Assembly (NCBI GenBank): GCA_019321725.1
Contig: CM033106.1
Location: 31,732,118 to 31,796,117 of the forward strand
Source: Paulownia fortunei
Lineage: Eukaryota > Streptophyta > Magnoliopsida > Lamiales > Paulowniaceae
Length of the DNA: 64,000 nt
Direction: 5' to 3'
Shown piece after piece: positions 35,521-48,315 of this stretch. Below the pieces are notes generated by a model, which did not search any database, was not told the DNA's origin, and saw only the letters and a program-made list of their open reading frames with translations. How positions within the stretch are numbered: the first letter of the stretch is position 1; every line of letters begins with the position of its first letter. The position numbers and the translations under genes were made by a program.

Positions 35521-38500
35521 ATTACGAGTCTTTTATCTACTTTCATAATATTTATTGATTGTAAATTGTTATTAGCTATTTAAAATTAATATAATTGTCA
35601 ATAATTAATATTTATGATATAATGGTATTCATAATTAATTTCACTTTTAAAAAAATATAGTTATAAATATCAAATCTACATACTATTGTTTTCATGAATT
35701 CAAAAAAATGCGAGGGTGTATTAGAAAGTTTGAGCAATGTTCAATTTATGTTTGGGAAAGGGGGCGGCACTGGCTGTGTTGCAGACGGAAGTTTTCTTGT
35801 ATGATGATTCCTTTCTCTCTTCTGCCGCACTTTCTTCACGTGCTTCTCTGCCCTGCTTCTTTTCTTTATGCTAAAATCTAAAATCAAAAACTTCGTCTCA
35901 ACTCCTAACCTCCCTTAATCATACTTAGAATAATATTATTAAACTGCTTAGGATTCAACGATCTACATTTGTCAATTTAATAAGGATTTGCATATTTCTC
36001 CAGTATCATTTTTATTTAAGAACAAGTTGTTTAGTTTCAGTGCTCTAATTTAATCCAAGTTATGGGAAATATAAATAGAAAAGAAAAATAATTACCGCCC
36101 ATCCAAATAAATGACAAATACTGAAATCTTATCTAATTTGCTTCAGTCTCGCCTGGGGAATTATCATCTTTTGGCCATTTTAAGTCGATCTTTACTTTGA
36201 GCATATCTGAAATTTATATATATATATATATATATATATATCAAACAATTAGTTGAATTTCATTTAAAAACAGTTAAATATTGGACAATTGAATAGATGG
36301 CATTAACAATCCAGGGTGTAGACTACGGCCCCCAAAATTACCTAGAGTTTGCCAAATTAGATTTTGTTGACTTTTTATGTTAAATAAGCTGTCAAATTGG
36401 TTGATTGACTCACAATGAAAAACCCTTGAAGGTTGAAAGTATTGCAAGTTTATGGATTAGTTGGTTGAGCAAATGGAAGGATTTTAAAATTTGTTAATCC
36501 TAAATTTTATATTGTTAGAAACAACTTGCAGAAAGTGTGTAGTTTTCAAAATTCGAAGTGGCACTGATTGAATCCGTCTGATCTAATCTAATGGCATTTC
36601 TTTTATTTATAAATTCGTATGGTAGGGAAGACGCAATCAGAAATCTGGCATAGTATGATCCGTAGGAGTGTTTCATCATTGTAAAACATTTAATTTAATT
36701 ATAATTTTATTATTTATTGAATTAATCACTATGTCACCGCTAAAATTTTATTAAATCGAAAATTTTTCGTTAGAAAAATATTAATTTATGAACCACATAA
36801 TCCAAACATTTAACTTTTTTTGAAAGAAATTATAAGCTTGATTAATTAGAGTACCACCTTAACAATTGTCGAATTTGAGGACACATTCAAACATTTCAAA
36901 AAACTTATTATTGTTGATTTTGTAGGTACAATAAAATCTGTTTTTCTTTTTCTTTTTTTTTTTTTTTTTCTAATTTGGGTTGGGACAGAACTATGAAAAA
37001 GACGTACGAGGAGTCAAATAAGCTAACAAGACAAAGGAAAGCATTCTGGTTTCCAATCTCCAATAAATACAGCAGGATAAAAATGTGATTTTTCATTGGC
37101 TTTTGTCCCTTATCTCTCGAAGCAATTTTACTTAAAAAAAAAATGTGATTTCTCTATTTTATAGAAATTAAATCGTTCCACATATATATTAATAACTCTT
37201 AATAATATTATTCTCATTATCTAGCAATGATTCATGCCATGGCAAATATGCTCCTTGCAACTAGCTGTTCTTTGAATGCATAAATAATTGTAATATTATT
37301 AACTAGTTCAAGATAAGGTTAATTATTTAACACGAAAATTCATATCAATCTTATAAAATTTACTAACATTTTTTTAAAAACAAGGTAACCATCAGTCTAT
37401 AAGCCACCTCCCAAGAAAATGCAGTAAATAGTCACAAATATGACACACATATTAAATTCAAATTTTGAGAATAAGATTATTGTACTGCACTCCTTGAAAG
37501 TATTACGAGTCTCATTTTATTTATCTAAAATATTTTCAAAACAAATAATTGTCATAAAATTGGGGGAGCTCGCACTCTCATGAAAGACAGCCATCCATGT
37601 CATTCAAATATTTATTTTATGGGACAACTACCGTTGGATGTCATTAGTTTATATTCTTTTGGTCAGACCCTCATCAGAATATTGTAAAGTACTAATATTT
37701 CTTCTTTTTTTTTTTTTTTATTAATATTTTTGAAATGTTGAGTTTTTCGGATTTTCAATGTCTTCAGGGCCATCCAAAAGGGCATCGAGCGTAACGGGCC
37801 AAAAAATCAAATGTTGTATTCTACAAGACAACAATTGTTTGTTTGCATTTAAGTTGTCCATGCTAATTTTGTAGATTGACCAAAAAAAAATAAAATGAAA
37901 AAACACATTTGCTAATGCATCGAAAACAGCAATTAAACAACAAATCCCTAACATGACCACGTGAATATGAAATTTAAGTAGAATTAATAACTTATGGCAC
38001 AAAATGATTTTCTATTGTGCTTTGGTAAGTTATTACCCGGCATATTATCTAATTAAAAAAAGTTTTTTTTTTTTTTTAAATAATAATGATAGTTAGTGAT
38101 TTTTCTTTTTTCATGTTTTCAATCAAGAAACAATTGACTACAAACAACATATTTAAGAATAATCGAGAAAAAAGGAGTTCAACTAGGACAGCTAGTTGTT
38201 GATGTTTATGTTCAAACCCAACTACATCTACATCTACCTAATACCTATTATAATCAGTAACAAAGTGGTTAGTTCATAAATTGATTTTTTAAAACTCTTA
38301 ATTTGATCATTAGTAAATCAGATGCAATCAAACATCCATCACTGATGCACCATAATAATATAATTGGTCAAATTAAACTCAGATGCCCCGACTAAATTAT
38401 TGGTTGGTCGGGGATTAGACTAGGTCCAGCTCAAGACTTTAGCCAATTCAATATTAATATGAAAAAAAAAAAAAAAGGATAATCAGTCACCCCCTCTAAG

Positions 38501-39309
38501 GCAATGAATAAAGTCTAAAGGTTAATTATGTGACTACATCAAAATTGAAAGTGTTTCCTTTTATCAATTAGAATTGAAATTGAGTAAAACTAAGATGAGC
38601 AATACATGATTCTTGTTTCTTCCTGGCCTAATTGAACCACACGACCCAAGACACATGTGGCCCAACTTTGTTTATCGCTTTTATCTTGATTGGGCTTTTT
38701 TTCTGGCCCCACTTTTTATATTCCAGGTACATGTGAGGAAAAATATTTTTTGTTTTTTTCTTATTCTCATTCAATTTTTTATTTTTTTTTATGGATATCA
38801 GAATTCAGAAACACCAGCAAAATTTTGTACTTTTTTGTCAGTTTACAATGACAACTCCTGGGGTCGCATACACTCGAAATTACTTTATACGTGTAGTATT
38901 GTTTATTTTAGGAAGATTGACATTTATGTGAATAAATACCAATTGTTTGTTTTGCTTGTACTAAGTTGCAACGCATTTTTCTTTCCTTTTCATCAAAGTG
39001 TATTTAAGTACGTAGAATAAGTAGTAATTCAAATGGATTAATAAAAAGGTACAAGACATGGTTGAACGTACAAGGTTTTGCCTAAAGTCGCACCACCTAC
39101 CTGAAAACCAACCAGCGACATTTTTTTTTTTTTTTTTTTTATATGAGAATAGACAAGATGCGACGTGGCAATAAGGCTTTGAATTGCGTGCTTATATTAG
39201 TTATTTCTTGGACCAACCAAGCAACCAATTCTCTATCTCATGTTGTTTGTTAAAAAGAAAGGGTTGGGGGGCAAAAGCCTACAGACGCACACAATACACA
39301 CATTGACGT

Positions 39310-39330
39310 ATGCACGGCAAACAGGTGTAA
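39310..39330 (+). other. Short upstream ORF before GPAT9
   Basis: An ATG at 39,310 opens a six-codon frame (MHGKQV) that stops at 39,330, six bases before the GPAT9 start codon. If the transcript starts upstream of it, ribosomes would have to reinitiate over a very short gap or leak past it. The transcription start is not known from the sequence. Confidence 0.45.
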
Positions 39331-39336
39331 AGGAAG

Positions 39337-39841
39337 ATGAGTAAGCTTAACAAATCGAACTCCGAATTGGATTTGGATGGGCCCAATATCGAAGACTACC
39401 TCCCCTCCGGATTAATTCAGGAGCCCCACGGCAAACTCCGCCTGTAACTTTTTCTCTCTCTTTATGCATGCAATGTGTCTTTATATCTATATATGAATAC
39501 CCTTTTCGATTTTTGCGTATTCTAATGCGTTTGGAGTCGCTAGGAGTGATTTGCTGGATATTTCGCCAACTTTAACTGAGGCAGCTGGTGCCATTGTTGA
39601 TGTAACGCTTTCTTCTTCTTCCTCTTCCTCTTCCTCTTCTTCTTCTTCTTCCCTTTTTTTTTTCCTTTTTCCCCTCTCAATTTGTGTATCTTTTGTATTC
39701 AAAGTTAATTAGTGGAAGTGATGTTTGCTTGTTTTTGATATCATTTAGAGGATCCATTTGATTAGATTGCCTCACCGTAAGATTGTTACTATTGCCATGC
39801 TGTCTATTGAATTAGAGCTAATAAACGATTTTTATGGGATT

Positions 39842-39885
<44 letters not shown>

Positions 39886-42800
39886 TTTGTTCTGTTTTTT
39901 TTTTAAAATAGTGCATTTATTTATTTAGGTATTATTTGGAGCTGATCTTTACATGATTAGAAATTTTATAATTTTGAAGCCTTACAACTCTAGTTTGATC
40001 ATAATGAATTGTTTACTAACACATTGAATGTGTCCCTGTTACTGTTGTGTTAACTCACAAAAGTTTTATTAGTCCTTCGTATCTCTTAATTTGTTTCATT
40101 TGCATGGCAATTGATATTTTGTGGTTACACTTTTGATGCACCCTTATTTCAATTTTTGGCCTCAATTTTAGAACTGAAAAAGTTGAAAGTTGGTAAAAAA
40201 GTTGCAATTTCATTGTATTCTGGAAGTCAAAGCCATGATTGCATATATGCTAGCAAGCAGAGGCAGGCGGGTCCATGAGAAATTGTTGATAGCTTCTGAA
40301 TGATGACCAGAGTACTTTGTGTTCTTTTGGTTAAATGGATTCATAGCATTCATATACTGACTCCTGACCTTGGAATTCAGTGTTCTTTGGAATGTTCAAC
40401 CAAGCACACACATTTCTCATATTTCAAGAATACCTCTGAATATGTGTCCTTACGGTCCAGTGTGACAACCTCAGAACTAGTATTGCTGGGGCAATTCTAT
40501 TCCAGTCCCTCTTCCAGCTACCAAAATATCCTTTTATTAGTGACAGTAGGTCTCTTTTTTTTAAGTAGAATTCGAGCATTTCCTATCTCACTCTCTTGGA
40601 AATCAAATGTCTGATCTTTATATTGTCGTACTGTAAGATTGTTCCTGTTCAACAACCATCTCATAGGTCTTACTTCTCTAGCTTCTGATTCTACTAACTT
40701 TTTAATTTGGGAATGTACTTTGCTTCGATTTGTCTTTAATTAACATTTTTTTTTTCAATCTGAGAATACTTTTTTTCATCAAAATTTCCATGAGTGCTGG
40801 CTGTGTTTTGACTTTTTTTCTTTGTCTTGTATTGTTGAAAACGCAACTTCTGGACCCTCATCTGATGAATTTTCACTGTTTGCTATGTTGATAATTTGGC
40901 AGGATGTTTAAAGTTCTTCTTGATATTCTCAATATTTCACCCCTCTAGTTTAATGGCCTGCCTCAGTGTTGTGAGGAAGTATAACCTAGTTTTGTTCCAT
41001 TTCTAAGTCTTGCTGCATAACAGGACTCTTTCACGAGATGCTTCAAGTCTAATCCTCCAGAACCATGGAACTGGAATGTGTATCTGTTTCCTTTGTGGTG
41101 TTTGGGAGTTGTAGTCAGATACGGGGTTCTATTCCCATTAAGGTGAGTTTCTGCCCTATGCAAACATTACTTGTTTAATGGTAAAAAATATTTTTATATC
41201 TTAGCTTCATTCAGCGAGGATGAAATGAAATGAACACTCTTATCATGCAGGATCATTGCCCCTTGTCTTTTCAAGTTGTCCAGAATTATATCTCTGGCCC
41301 GAAATCTATATGTTCTTTTCAAAATAAAATTTCCTTTGAGTATATGATGTGACTCAAAAATTCTTAGCCGCTAGTCTTGTGCGTAAAAATGAGGACATAG
41401 GCTAAATACTTGCAGTTTTTGTACTCTTGCATAACTACATGTCAATTCAATGTGATCATTCAGTTTGGTATGGTGCGTACAAACTTTATTTTTACAATTA
41501 ACAGTTACATATATAAAGTTTCAGGAGATACCATAAAGATCTTTGTGTTTGTCTGGTATTACACCGCTGCAGAGGTAGAATCATTCATTGAGCTGCATCA
41601 ATTTAATACACAAATTTGGATTGTGATAGCTATTGATATTTATCCTATAATGTGCTTTATCTTGGACAAATTACCAATCCTAAGCTGTTTTCAAATTGAA
41701 GATTACCTTAATTTATTTGTCTACTGTTGTTTGAGTGGCTTGATTTCGTTACTTGATATACGACTAATTATAAGCGGTGCCAATGAATATCTGTTTCCTT
41801 CTTATTATTGCTGGAAGCACATAGTAGGCTGTATCGAATGTTTGTGCTTCTGAGGACTATGGTTTAAGATTGCACTTAGTGTAGGCTCAACTAGTTGAAT
41901 TAATTTTAATCTAGCATTGTGATTCATGGCTTCCATGCAAATCCTGACACATTTCAATTCAAACACAGGGTAATAGTGTTGATAATAGGATGGATTATAT
42001 TTCTCTCATGCTATTTTCCTGTGCATTTCCTGGTAAAAGGGCATGATAAATTGAGACAAAAGCTAGAGGTACGACTGCTTAATTCTGCATTTTCACCATT
42101 TTTTTTATTTTCTTTGGTATAAATATTCCTTTATAAAGTCTAGATATGTTTCGTATTTTCTGTATGTATGCCTTAGAGTTTTATCCGTCTTTTCTGCGTC
42201 AGTTACTTCTTGGTTACATATGATTTAGAGATGGAGTTGGCTCCATATTCCAATTTGGATCTAGTCAAATCATTCTATACTGGAAATTACGATACTAGGA
42301 GCAGGGCCAGAACTTCAGATTTCAGGAAAGACGAAAAAGAGGATTGCAATGTGTAGAATAGAGAAAGCTCCTATGAGAAACTGTGGAAGAAGAATTAGTT
42401 TAGTAATTTATTTGGTAGAATAATCAATAAAATTTGAATGCAATATTCATATTATAGGAAGGTGGTTAGGTTTCCTTTTCTGTTCCTGATTCAAGGGATG
42501 TTGTTCTTGATTCTAAGAGATGTTGAGATTAATTCCAGATCTCACTTCTCTATATGTTTCTTATATTTCTGTCCTTATGAATTTATTGAATAAGAAGTTT
42601 TTATTTTTCTCCCCCAAAAAACTTTCAGAAACATAATATTGATAATTGTGAGTCAAATAATATTTAGTTGCTTATTTGTGGAAGACAAGCCGAATATGCC
42701 ATAGATTGGTCTTCTGCCACTGTCTTATGTTGCTTATTTTCTCTTCAGAGAAGTCTAGTGGAGTTGATTTGCAGCTTTTTTGTTACATCATGGACTGGGG

Positions 42801-45425
42801 TTGTCAAGTACCATGGTCCACGGCCTAGCATGCGGCCTAAGCAGGTGGGAGTGCATGTATAGGTTGAAATCATCTAATTTTTTTGTGTGGTTCACTGAGA
42901 TTAGCTCATATCTATGTACATGTACACTTAAGTCTTTTTTTTTTTTTCAATGTGCAATGCAGGTTTTTGTGGCAAACCACACTTCCATGATTGATTTCAT
43001 TGTTTTGGAACAAATGACTGCATTTGCAGTAATTATGCAGAAGCATCCTGGGTGGGTTGGTAAGTGTCTTTTTAGTCATATGGAGAATCTAGAGGCTTTT
43101 GAAGCATTCCTTGAATGAATTTTTTAATCGTATATTAATGACTCTATTGAATATTTAGTGTTTGCAAACTTTGGCAATTCCAATACTTATCTTAGGGCAT
43201 TCCCAACGTGCAGTTATCTTATTTCCTGTCTTACAAAAACTGATCATTTGATGGTCTTTGTCAAGTATGTGACCTTGATCTTTGAAAAAAGAGATACTAC
43301 TATTGGTTAAGTAAATTAATATATCTAGGCACGTGTACGCTTGTGTGTTTGTGGAGTAGGACTATTTCTTGGTACATTATGATGGACATTGGAGTAATTG
43401 AATTTTGAATTGGAATGTGGAATTAAAGCAGATGTGTTTAATTTTCGTGAACTCACTAATGTTTCATAGAATTTGAAGAAAGAGTTGTTTGCTTGTTCAT
43501 TGGAAGTTTTCACTGCTTTGATTGGTGAAGCATTGGTGTAGTAGGTAGATGGAGTTTGATGGCTATAATCTCATTCATTAGATTGGAAATTTGGGGTTGC
43601 TGTAAGGTATTCTCTAGTGTTTTATATACTGTTCTTATCGTGTTTCTTCCTGGACAGGATTATTGCAGAGCACTATTTTGGAAAGTCTAGGATGTATCTG
43701 GTTCAACCGCTCAGAGTCCAAGGATCGTGAAATTGTTGCAAGAAAGTATGTGTTATTATAAGGGGCTTAATCTTTCAAATTATATCATCTTCCTTATTTC
43801 AGAATTTTTAATATTTTTCCAGGCTAAGAGACCATGTCAATGGGGCTGATAATAATCCTCTTCTTATATTCCCGGAGGGAACTTGTGTGAATAACCACTA
43901 CACTGTGATGTTCAAGAAGGTGAGTAATTGATGTCAGTGTGTCACTTTAGATATTTTGTTTTTCTTACTACGGATAAATTTCTCTGCTCTCTTCCTTCCC
44001 ATATTGTCACCCCTTATATATAATGCATATTTAGCATATGCATATGCTAATTGTCCCACTGTAACTTCCTGGTCTTCTTAAAAATTTGTCTCATTTCTTT
44101 TTTTTTTTATTCCTTTGCCTGTAAAATTGTAAGTCAAATTTTGTTGAAGTGTAGTTCAAATGGATGTAAGGTGATTAAGTTAATTTTTCATGTAAAGTTT
44201 TTCATTGTTATGCATATATTTTTGTTTTTATTGTTATATCTTCTTTTCCTATGATGTTTAGGGTGCATTTGAACTTGGCTGCACAGTCTGTCCAATTGCA
44301 ATTAAGTATAACAAGATTTTTGTCGATGCCTTCTGGAACAGCAGAAAGTAAGTTTTTCATGGTGATGGTTCTTATGCCAATAACACATGTTTAAATGTTG
44401 CTATTTATGTACGTCGCCTTTTGGTTACTCTGTGCTGCTTTATGAAGTGCTTTTGATCTGGCTGAACTTACTTTCTGTGGAAAATTGGGTGATGTGATGT
44501 TGCTTTGTTACTGTTGGATAATGGTAACTCTTTGCAAACTGTTAACAAGAAACTATTACTTCATCAGTTAAACATCTTCTAAAAGACATGCTTTCATTCT
44601 CGTTTGTAGGCAATCGTTCACAACACACTTGCTGCAGCTGATGACATCATGGGCTGTTGTTTGCGATGTGTGGTACCTGGAGCCTCAAAATCTGAAACCT
44701 GGGGAAACACCTATTGAATTTGCAGAGAGGTACATATCATTTTTATCAGTTTATGAATTGATGCTATGGGGCATTTTTTAATTCCTGAAGAATTGTAACG
44801 GAAATTTACTTTGTTATAAATGTGATTTTTCTTTCAGGGTGAGGGACATTATTTCTGTTCGAGCAGGTCTTAAAAAGGTGCCGTGGGATGGATACTTGAA
44901 ATACTCTCGCCCCAGTCCGAAGCATCGTGAAAGCAAGTAAGTCTTCCAGTAATTCAACATGTAATGAGCTGCATTGCGTATTTTCATTAGCCAAGTTGCA
45001 GTGCTGTTGAGAAGGTGCTGCTGGTCTAAGAACCCACGCCCCTGCCAAAAAAGGAAAAAATATTGCGGAAGAAAAGATTAAGAAAATAAAAAAAAGGATA
45101 GTGTGCTTTTTCTATGGCTTTAGCAATTGGTGACTGCTGTAATATTTACATTCAGTGCATCGGGATAGGACCAAATGTAAGTAAACTTGCATGCATTGTT
45201 CTGTTGAACAAACCATATTATACTTTCTGGTATCAAACTTGCCAATCTTTTGACTGTGCCTGGAGATAGGGTTTGCCATGCAGTGTACATTATTTAACTA
45301 GTGGACTTTCTGTGCGAGAAATAACAACAATTAAATAGATTGCATTTCTCATCTGTCTTTATATTTACGTCTGCAGGCAACAGAGCTTTGCAGAGTCGGT
45401 GCTCCGTCGCCTGGAAGAGAAATAG
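39337..45425 (+). CDS. GPAT9: Glycerol-3-phosphate acyltransferase 9 (ER, glycerolipid synthesis)
   Basis: Twelve exons join in phase: 39,337-39,443, 39,544-39,601, 41,024-41,142, 41,969-42,068, 42,749-42,844, 42,963-43,059, 43,658-43,745, 43,823-43,919, 44,262-44,347, 44,610-44,729, 44,838-44,936 and 45,377-45,425. They encode 371 residues, near the length I recall for Arabidopsis GPAT9 (376). The enzyme acylates glycerol-3-phosphate at sn-1, the first step of ER membrane lipid and triacylglycerol synthesis. Diagnostic parts are NIEDYLPSG near the start, two hydrophobic segments between about residues 75 and 125, the acyltransferase block NHTSMID with H166 and D171, and FPEGTC at 238-243. 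The C-terminus is basic and charged. All catalytic blocks are intact. Identity is very secure. Confidence 0.96.
39606..39657. repeat. CTT/TCTTCC pyrimidine repeat in GPAT9 intron 2
   Basis: A CTT-rich imperfect repeat begins five bases after the exon 2 donor. A second run, (CT)n, lies further into the same intron. Pyrimidine repeats are frequent near plant gene 5' ends. Confidence 0.8.
39842..39885. repeat. CT microsatellite in GPAT9 intron 2
   Basis: About 21 CT units, interrupted once by CTTCT, lie in intron 2. Confidence 0.9.
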
Positions 45426-46649
45426 ATTTGATCCTAATAATTTTGTTGTTTGTGGTCTTCCATTTGTTAAGATTGAGGCTGTAGCTGTTGAAAAATTCAT
45501 TCTCATTTCATTTCCTCGTTTTTTGACATAGTGGAGGTTCCTATGGTTGGTAGACACAAGTTACTGCCTAGTTGAAGAGGAATATGTTGTATAAAGTGTT
45601 CAACCTAGTGCGCTCTTTGTCTATAAAAGAGCCCCAGGACTCCCACTGATTTTTGCATCTTCTATTTGGTGGTTTTGGAAATTTTATCTGCACTCACTTT
45701 GACAGTACTCAAGTTGTTTATTGTGGTATCTTATGACCCATTAAAATATGCACATAAATTTGTGAACATTGTTTGAAAAATTGAAGGTTGATATTATCAC
45801 GCCCATATTTCAGTGGGGGGCATAATGCTTAGAAGAAGCACTAATCTATGTGAGGCTTGAATCTGGTGGCCCAGAAAACAAAAGAAGAAAGTAAGCCCCG
45901 TGAAAAATCAACCCCTATGATATTCGCAGAGTTGTAAATTCTGGACAAGTGTGAGTAAAATTGTCTAATACCGTCTAACGGTGTCTTACAACCGACTCTT
46001 ATCCAGGTTGTCGGCAGATTGGGTTTTGTCCTGTGACATCCCAAGGTTTAGCTGTTGCTCCTATTCTTGATTGCCAACACCAAGAATCTCCTCCTTTGTA
46101 ATTTAATAATGGGAAAAAAGTAGCCACAACCTATGAAATAATTGAAGCACTGAACCTTGAAACTGGAACCCTGGTGGAATGAAATGAGGATGGCTTTGTC
46201 CAGAGTGCGTTGACCAGTTGAAGGTCAATAACTTCCAATCCGGAATTTCTGTCATTCCGTTTCAAAAGTTTTTATGAAAAAGAAAAGAAAAAAAAAAAAA
46301 AACAGGTTTTCTGCATTATGATGATTCAACTGGAGCTTGGAGGATTTGACTCAACTGTATAAACACACTAGTAGTCTTTAATGGAACTTTTGGTCAAAGT
46401 TATGATCATTTGTTTTTGCTTGTACCACTTGTTCAATTGATTTGAGGGGCATTGAGGAAAGACTGAACAGTTGAAGAAAGCAGCTGTTGGAAACGGAAAC
46501 GGAAACGGAATCAAGCATTCACATTAGCCACACTACATACTATTCTCACCACTTGGAAAGAAAGTTTGCAGTTTACTTTGAAATTAGAATTCAAACAGAG
46601 CATGTCTCCACTCAAAGTTAATGTTGAAGACAGCAGTTTTATACATGGG

Positions 46650-46935
46650 AGCACTTTTGAAATTAAAATGAACTTTTTAATATGTATCTTTTAAAAAAAT
46701 ACTTATAAATATTGTTAAGTATTTGATAGAAATATATTTTAACGCTCATTTATTAGAAGTGAAAGAAAAAAAATTCAAAAGTCACAATTTTGTACTTATC
46801 CAAAATGAATTTTTGAAAAAATAATTTATTTTAAAAATTTATTCAAAAATAATTACCAAACACATAATTTTTTTTATAAATAAATTTTTATATATAAAAT
46901 CCATTTAGAATGAATTTTCAAGCACCTTAATCAAG
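46650..46935. mobile_element. Possible short MITE
   Basis: The left edge, GGGAGCACTTTTGAAATT, and the reverse complement of the right edge, GGTGCTTGAAAATTCATT, look like decayed terminal inverted repeats. The interior is AT-rich and contains TTACCAAACACA, a motif common in plant MITEs. No clear target-site duplication is visible. Confidence 0.35.
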
Positions 46936-47383
46936 GTCCAAAGTTCTTTCATTCTCTTAACAAAATCTCCACTGTAAATAATTCAAAATTCTATTTCTCC
47001 TTATACATTTTCCATCTGTATTATTACCCCAATATTCAAAAACTTATATAAGTTTGGATTTCAAAGTTGACTTTAATTAATAAGTGAGCGTGATATATGT
47101 AATAATTTAAATTAATTATTTTCACAAAAAAAAGGAGGAGTGAGAAATAATACATTAATTAACAGAGTTTGTTATATTAAAATGTCGATTGTTTGCCCAA
47201 CTATGAATTTGACCGTGACCCAAGCTGAAGCCTTTTGGCGCGTGGATTTAACCAACATAAACCTTCCAACAGTGCACGGAACCCAAAATGTGGAAACACA
47301 GACAGAGACTATAATGTCTATACCAAGTACCAAGTCAAAGTCTTTGCATTCACTAAATTAACTACACATTTCCCCACTTCTTG

Positions 47384-48116
47384 GAAAAATTGCATTTCCG
47401 ATCCTACGACTTTTGGTTATTTGCAATTTCAATCGTAATATTTTGAGTTCATCACATTGCATTTCGTACTTCAGGATGCAATTTTAGTCTCACTATCAAA
47501 TATTTGATGAGAAAGGCTACATGTAGGTAGAGTTTCCATTTTTTTATTTTTTATTTTTGCTTTTTATTTTTGTTTCATTTTTCCTTTCATTTTTTCCTAT
47601 TTTGTGAAAGCAACATCCATAATTGTTAAATTAAACTCCAATAATATTAATTTCTATGTTGAGCAAAAATTCATAAAGTATATGTAAGAATTTAGAAAGA
47701 AGAAATATTATTTATTTTATTAATGTATAAATTTGAAAATAAGTAAAACATATGTAAATCATTTATATAAATTTCAACAAAACTTCAAATTTTAATTTTT
47801 ATTTAATAAAAAATATGTAAATTCTAATTTCATTTAATAAAATATATGTCTTGTTATATCTATAATTATATTACAACTTCTATTTTGTAAATGGAATACA
47901 TAGATTTTATTTATTTTAAATTTATAATTATATTTCATGCTACCCCTCTTAATAACAATTCGTCGTCCAATTACCCTAAACAGTTCTATTTAATACTTAA
48001 CGGTAGACCAAAATTTACCAATTTTTTCAAATTATGAGATGCAATGTGATGAACTAAAAAATATTGTTACTAAATATCCCATATGATTTAAGTTGTGGAA
48101 CAAAATTGCAATTTCG
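47384..48116. mobile_element. MULE-like MITE in the LYM2 promoter
   Basis: The left arm contains AGTTCATCACATTGCAT at about 47,445, and the right arm contains its exact inverted counterpart at about 48,040. Outside it both arms carry a related AAATTGCA lead-in. The terminal inverted repeats are about 85 bp and imperfect. The 9-bp flanks, CACTTCTTG (47,375-47,383) and CACTTGTTC (48,117-48,125), match at 7 of 9 positions, consistent with an aged Mutator-type target duplication. It has no coding capacity. Its right end is 199 bp from the LYM2 start codon. Confidence 0.7.
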
Positions 48117-48315
48117 CACTTGTTCCAAAACCTCCTTCCTCGGTCCTCCTCCTCCGGCTCCACCTATTCCACTCCCATCTCTATCCTTAGTTTCCTCCCT
48201 TTCCCACCTCCCCGCACGCCACCAACCCACGCCAACGGCTAACTCCCTTTCTCACTATTCTACCATAAAAACTACCTTTTATTTTCTTCTTTGAGAAAGC
48301 GCAGAATAATTCAAA

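Larger units (their letters stand above)
34577..39336. other. Gene-free interval between divergent O-fucosyltransferase and GPAT9 genes
   Basis: This 4.8 kb contains the promoters of the two divergent genes at its ends. The middle is AT-rich, with TA repeats (36,217-36,241), poly-A/T runs and a possible SINE scrap. No open stretch has coding character, splice logic or a recognisable family. Confidence 0.7.
45426..48315. other. Intergenic interval between GPAT9 and LYM2
   Basis: The left part should be the GPAT9 3' UTR and flank. The right half holds two transposon-derived stretches, described separately, and the LYM2 promoter. A (GGAAAC) short tandem repeat lies at about 46,489-46,509. No gene is supported. 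Confidence 0.7.

Noticed and set aside
36430..36580. tRNA-like string (TAGTTGGTTGAGCA) considered as a tRNA gene or SINE
   Set aside because: The nearest B-box-like string is about 100 bp away, too far for a tRNA, and no cloverleaf can be formed.
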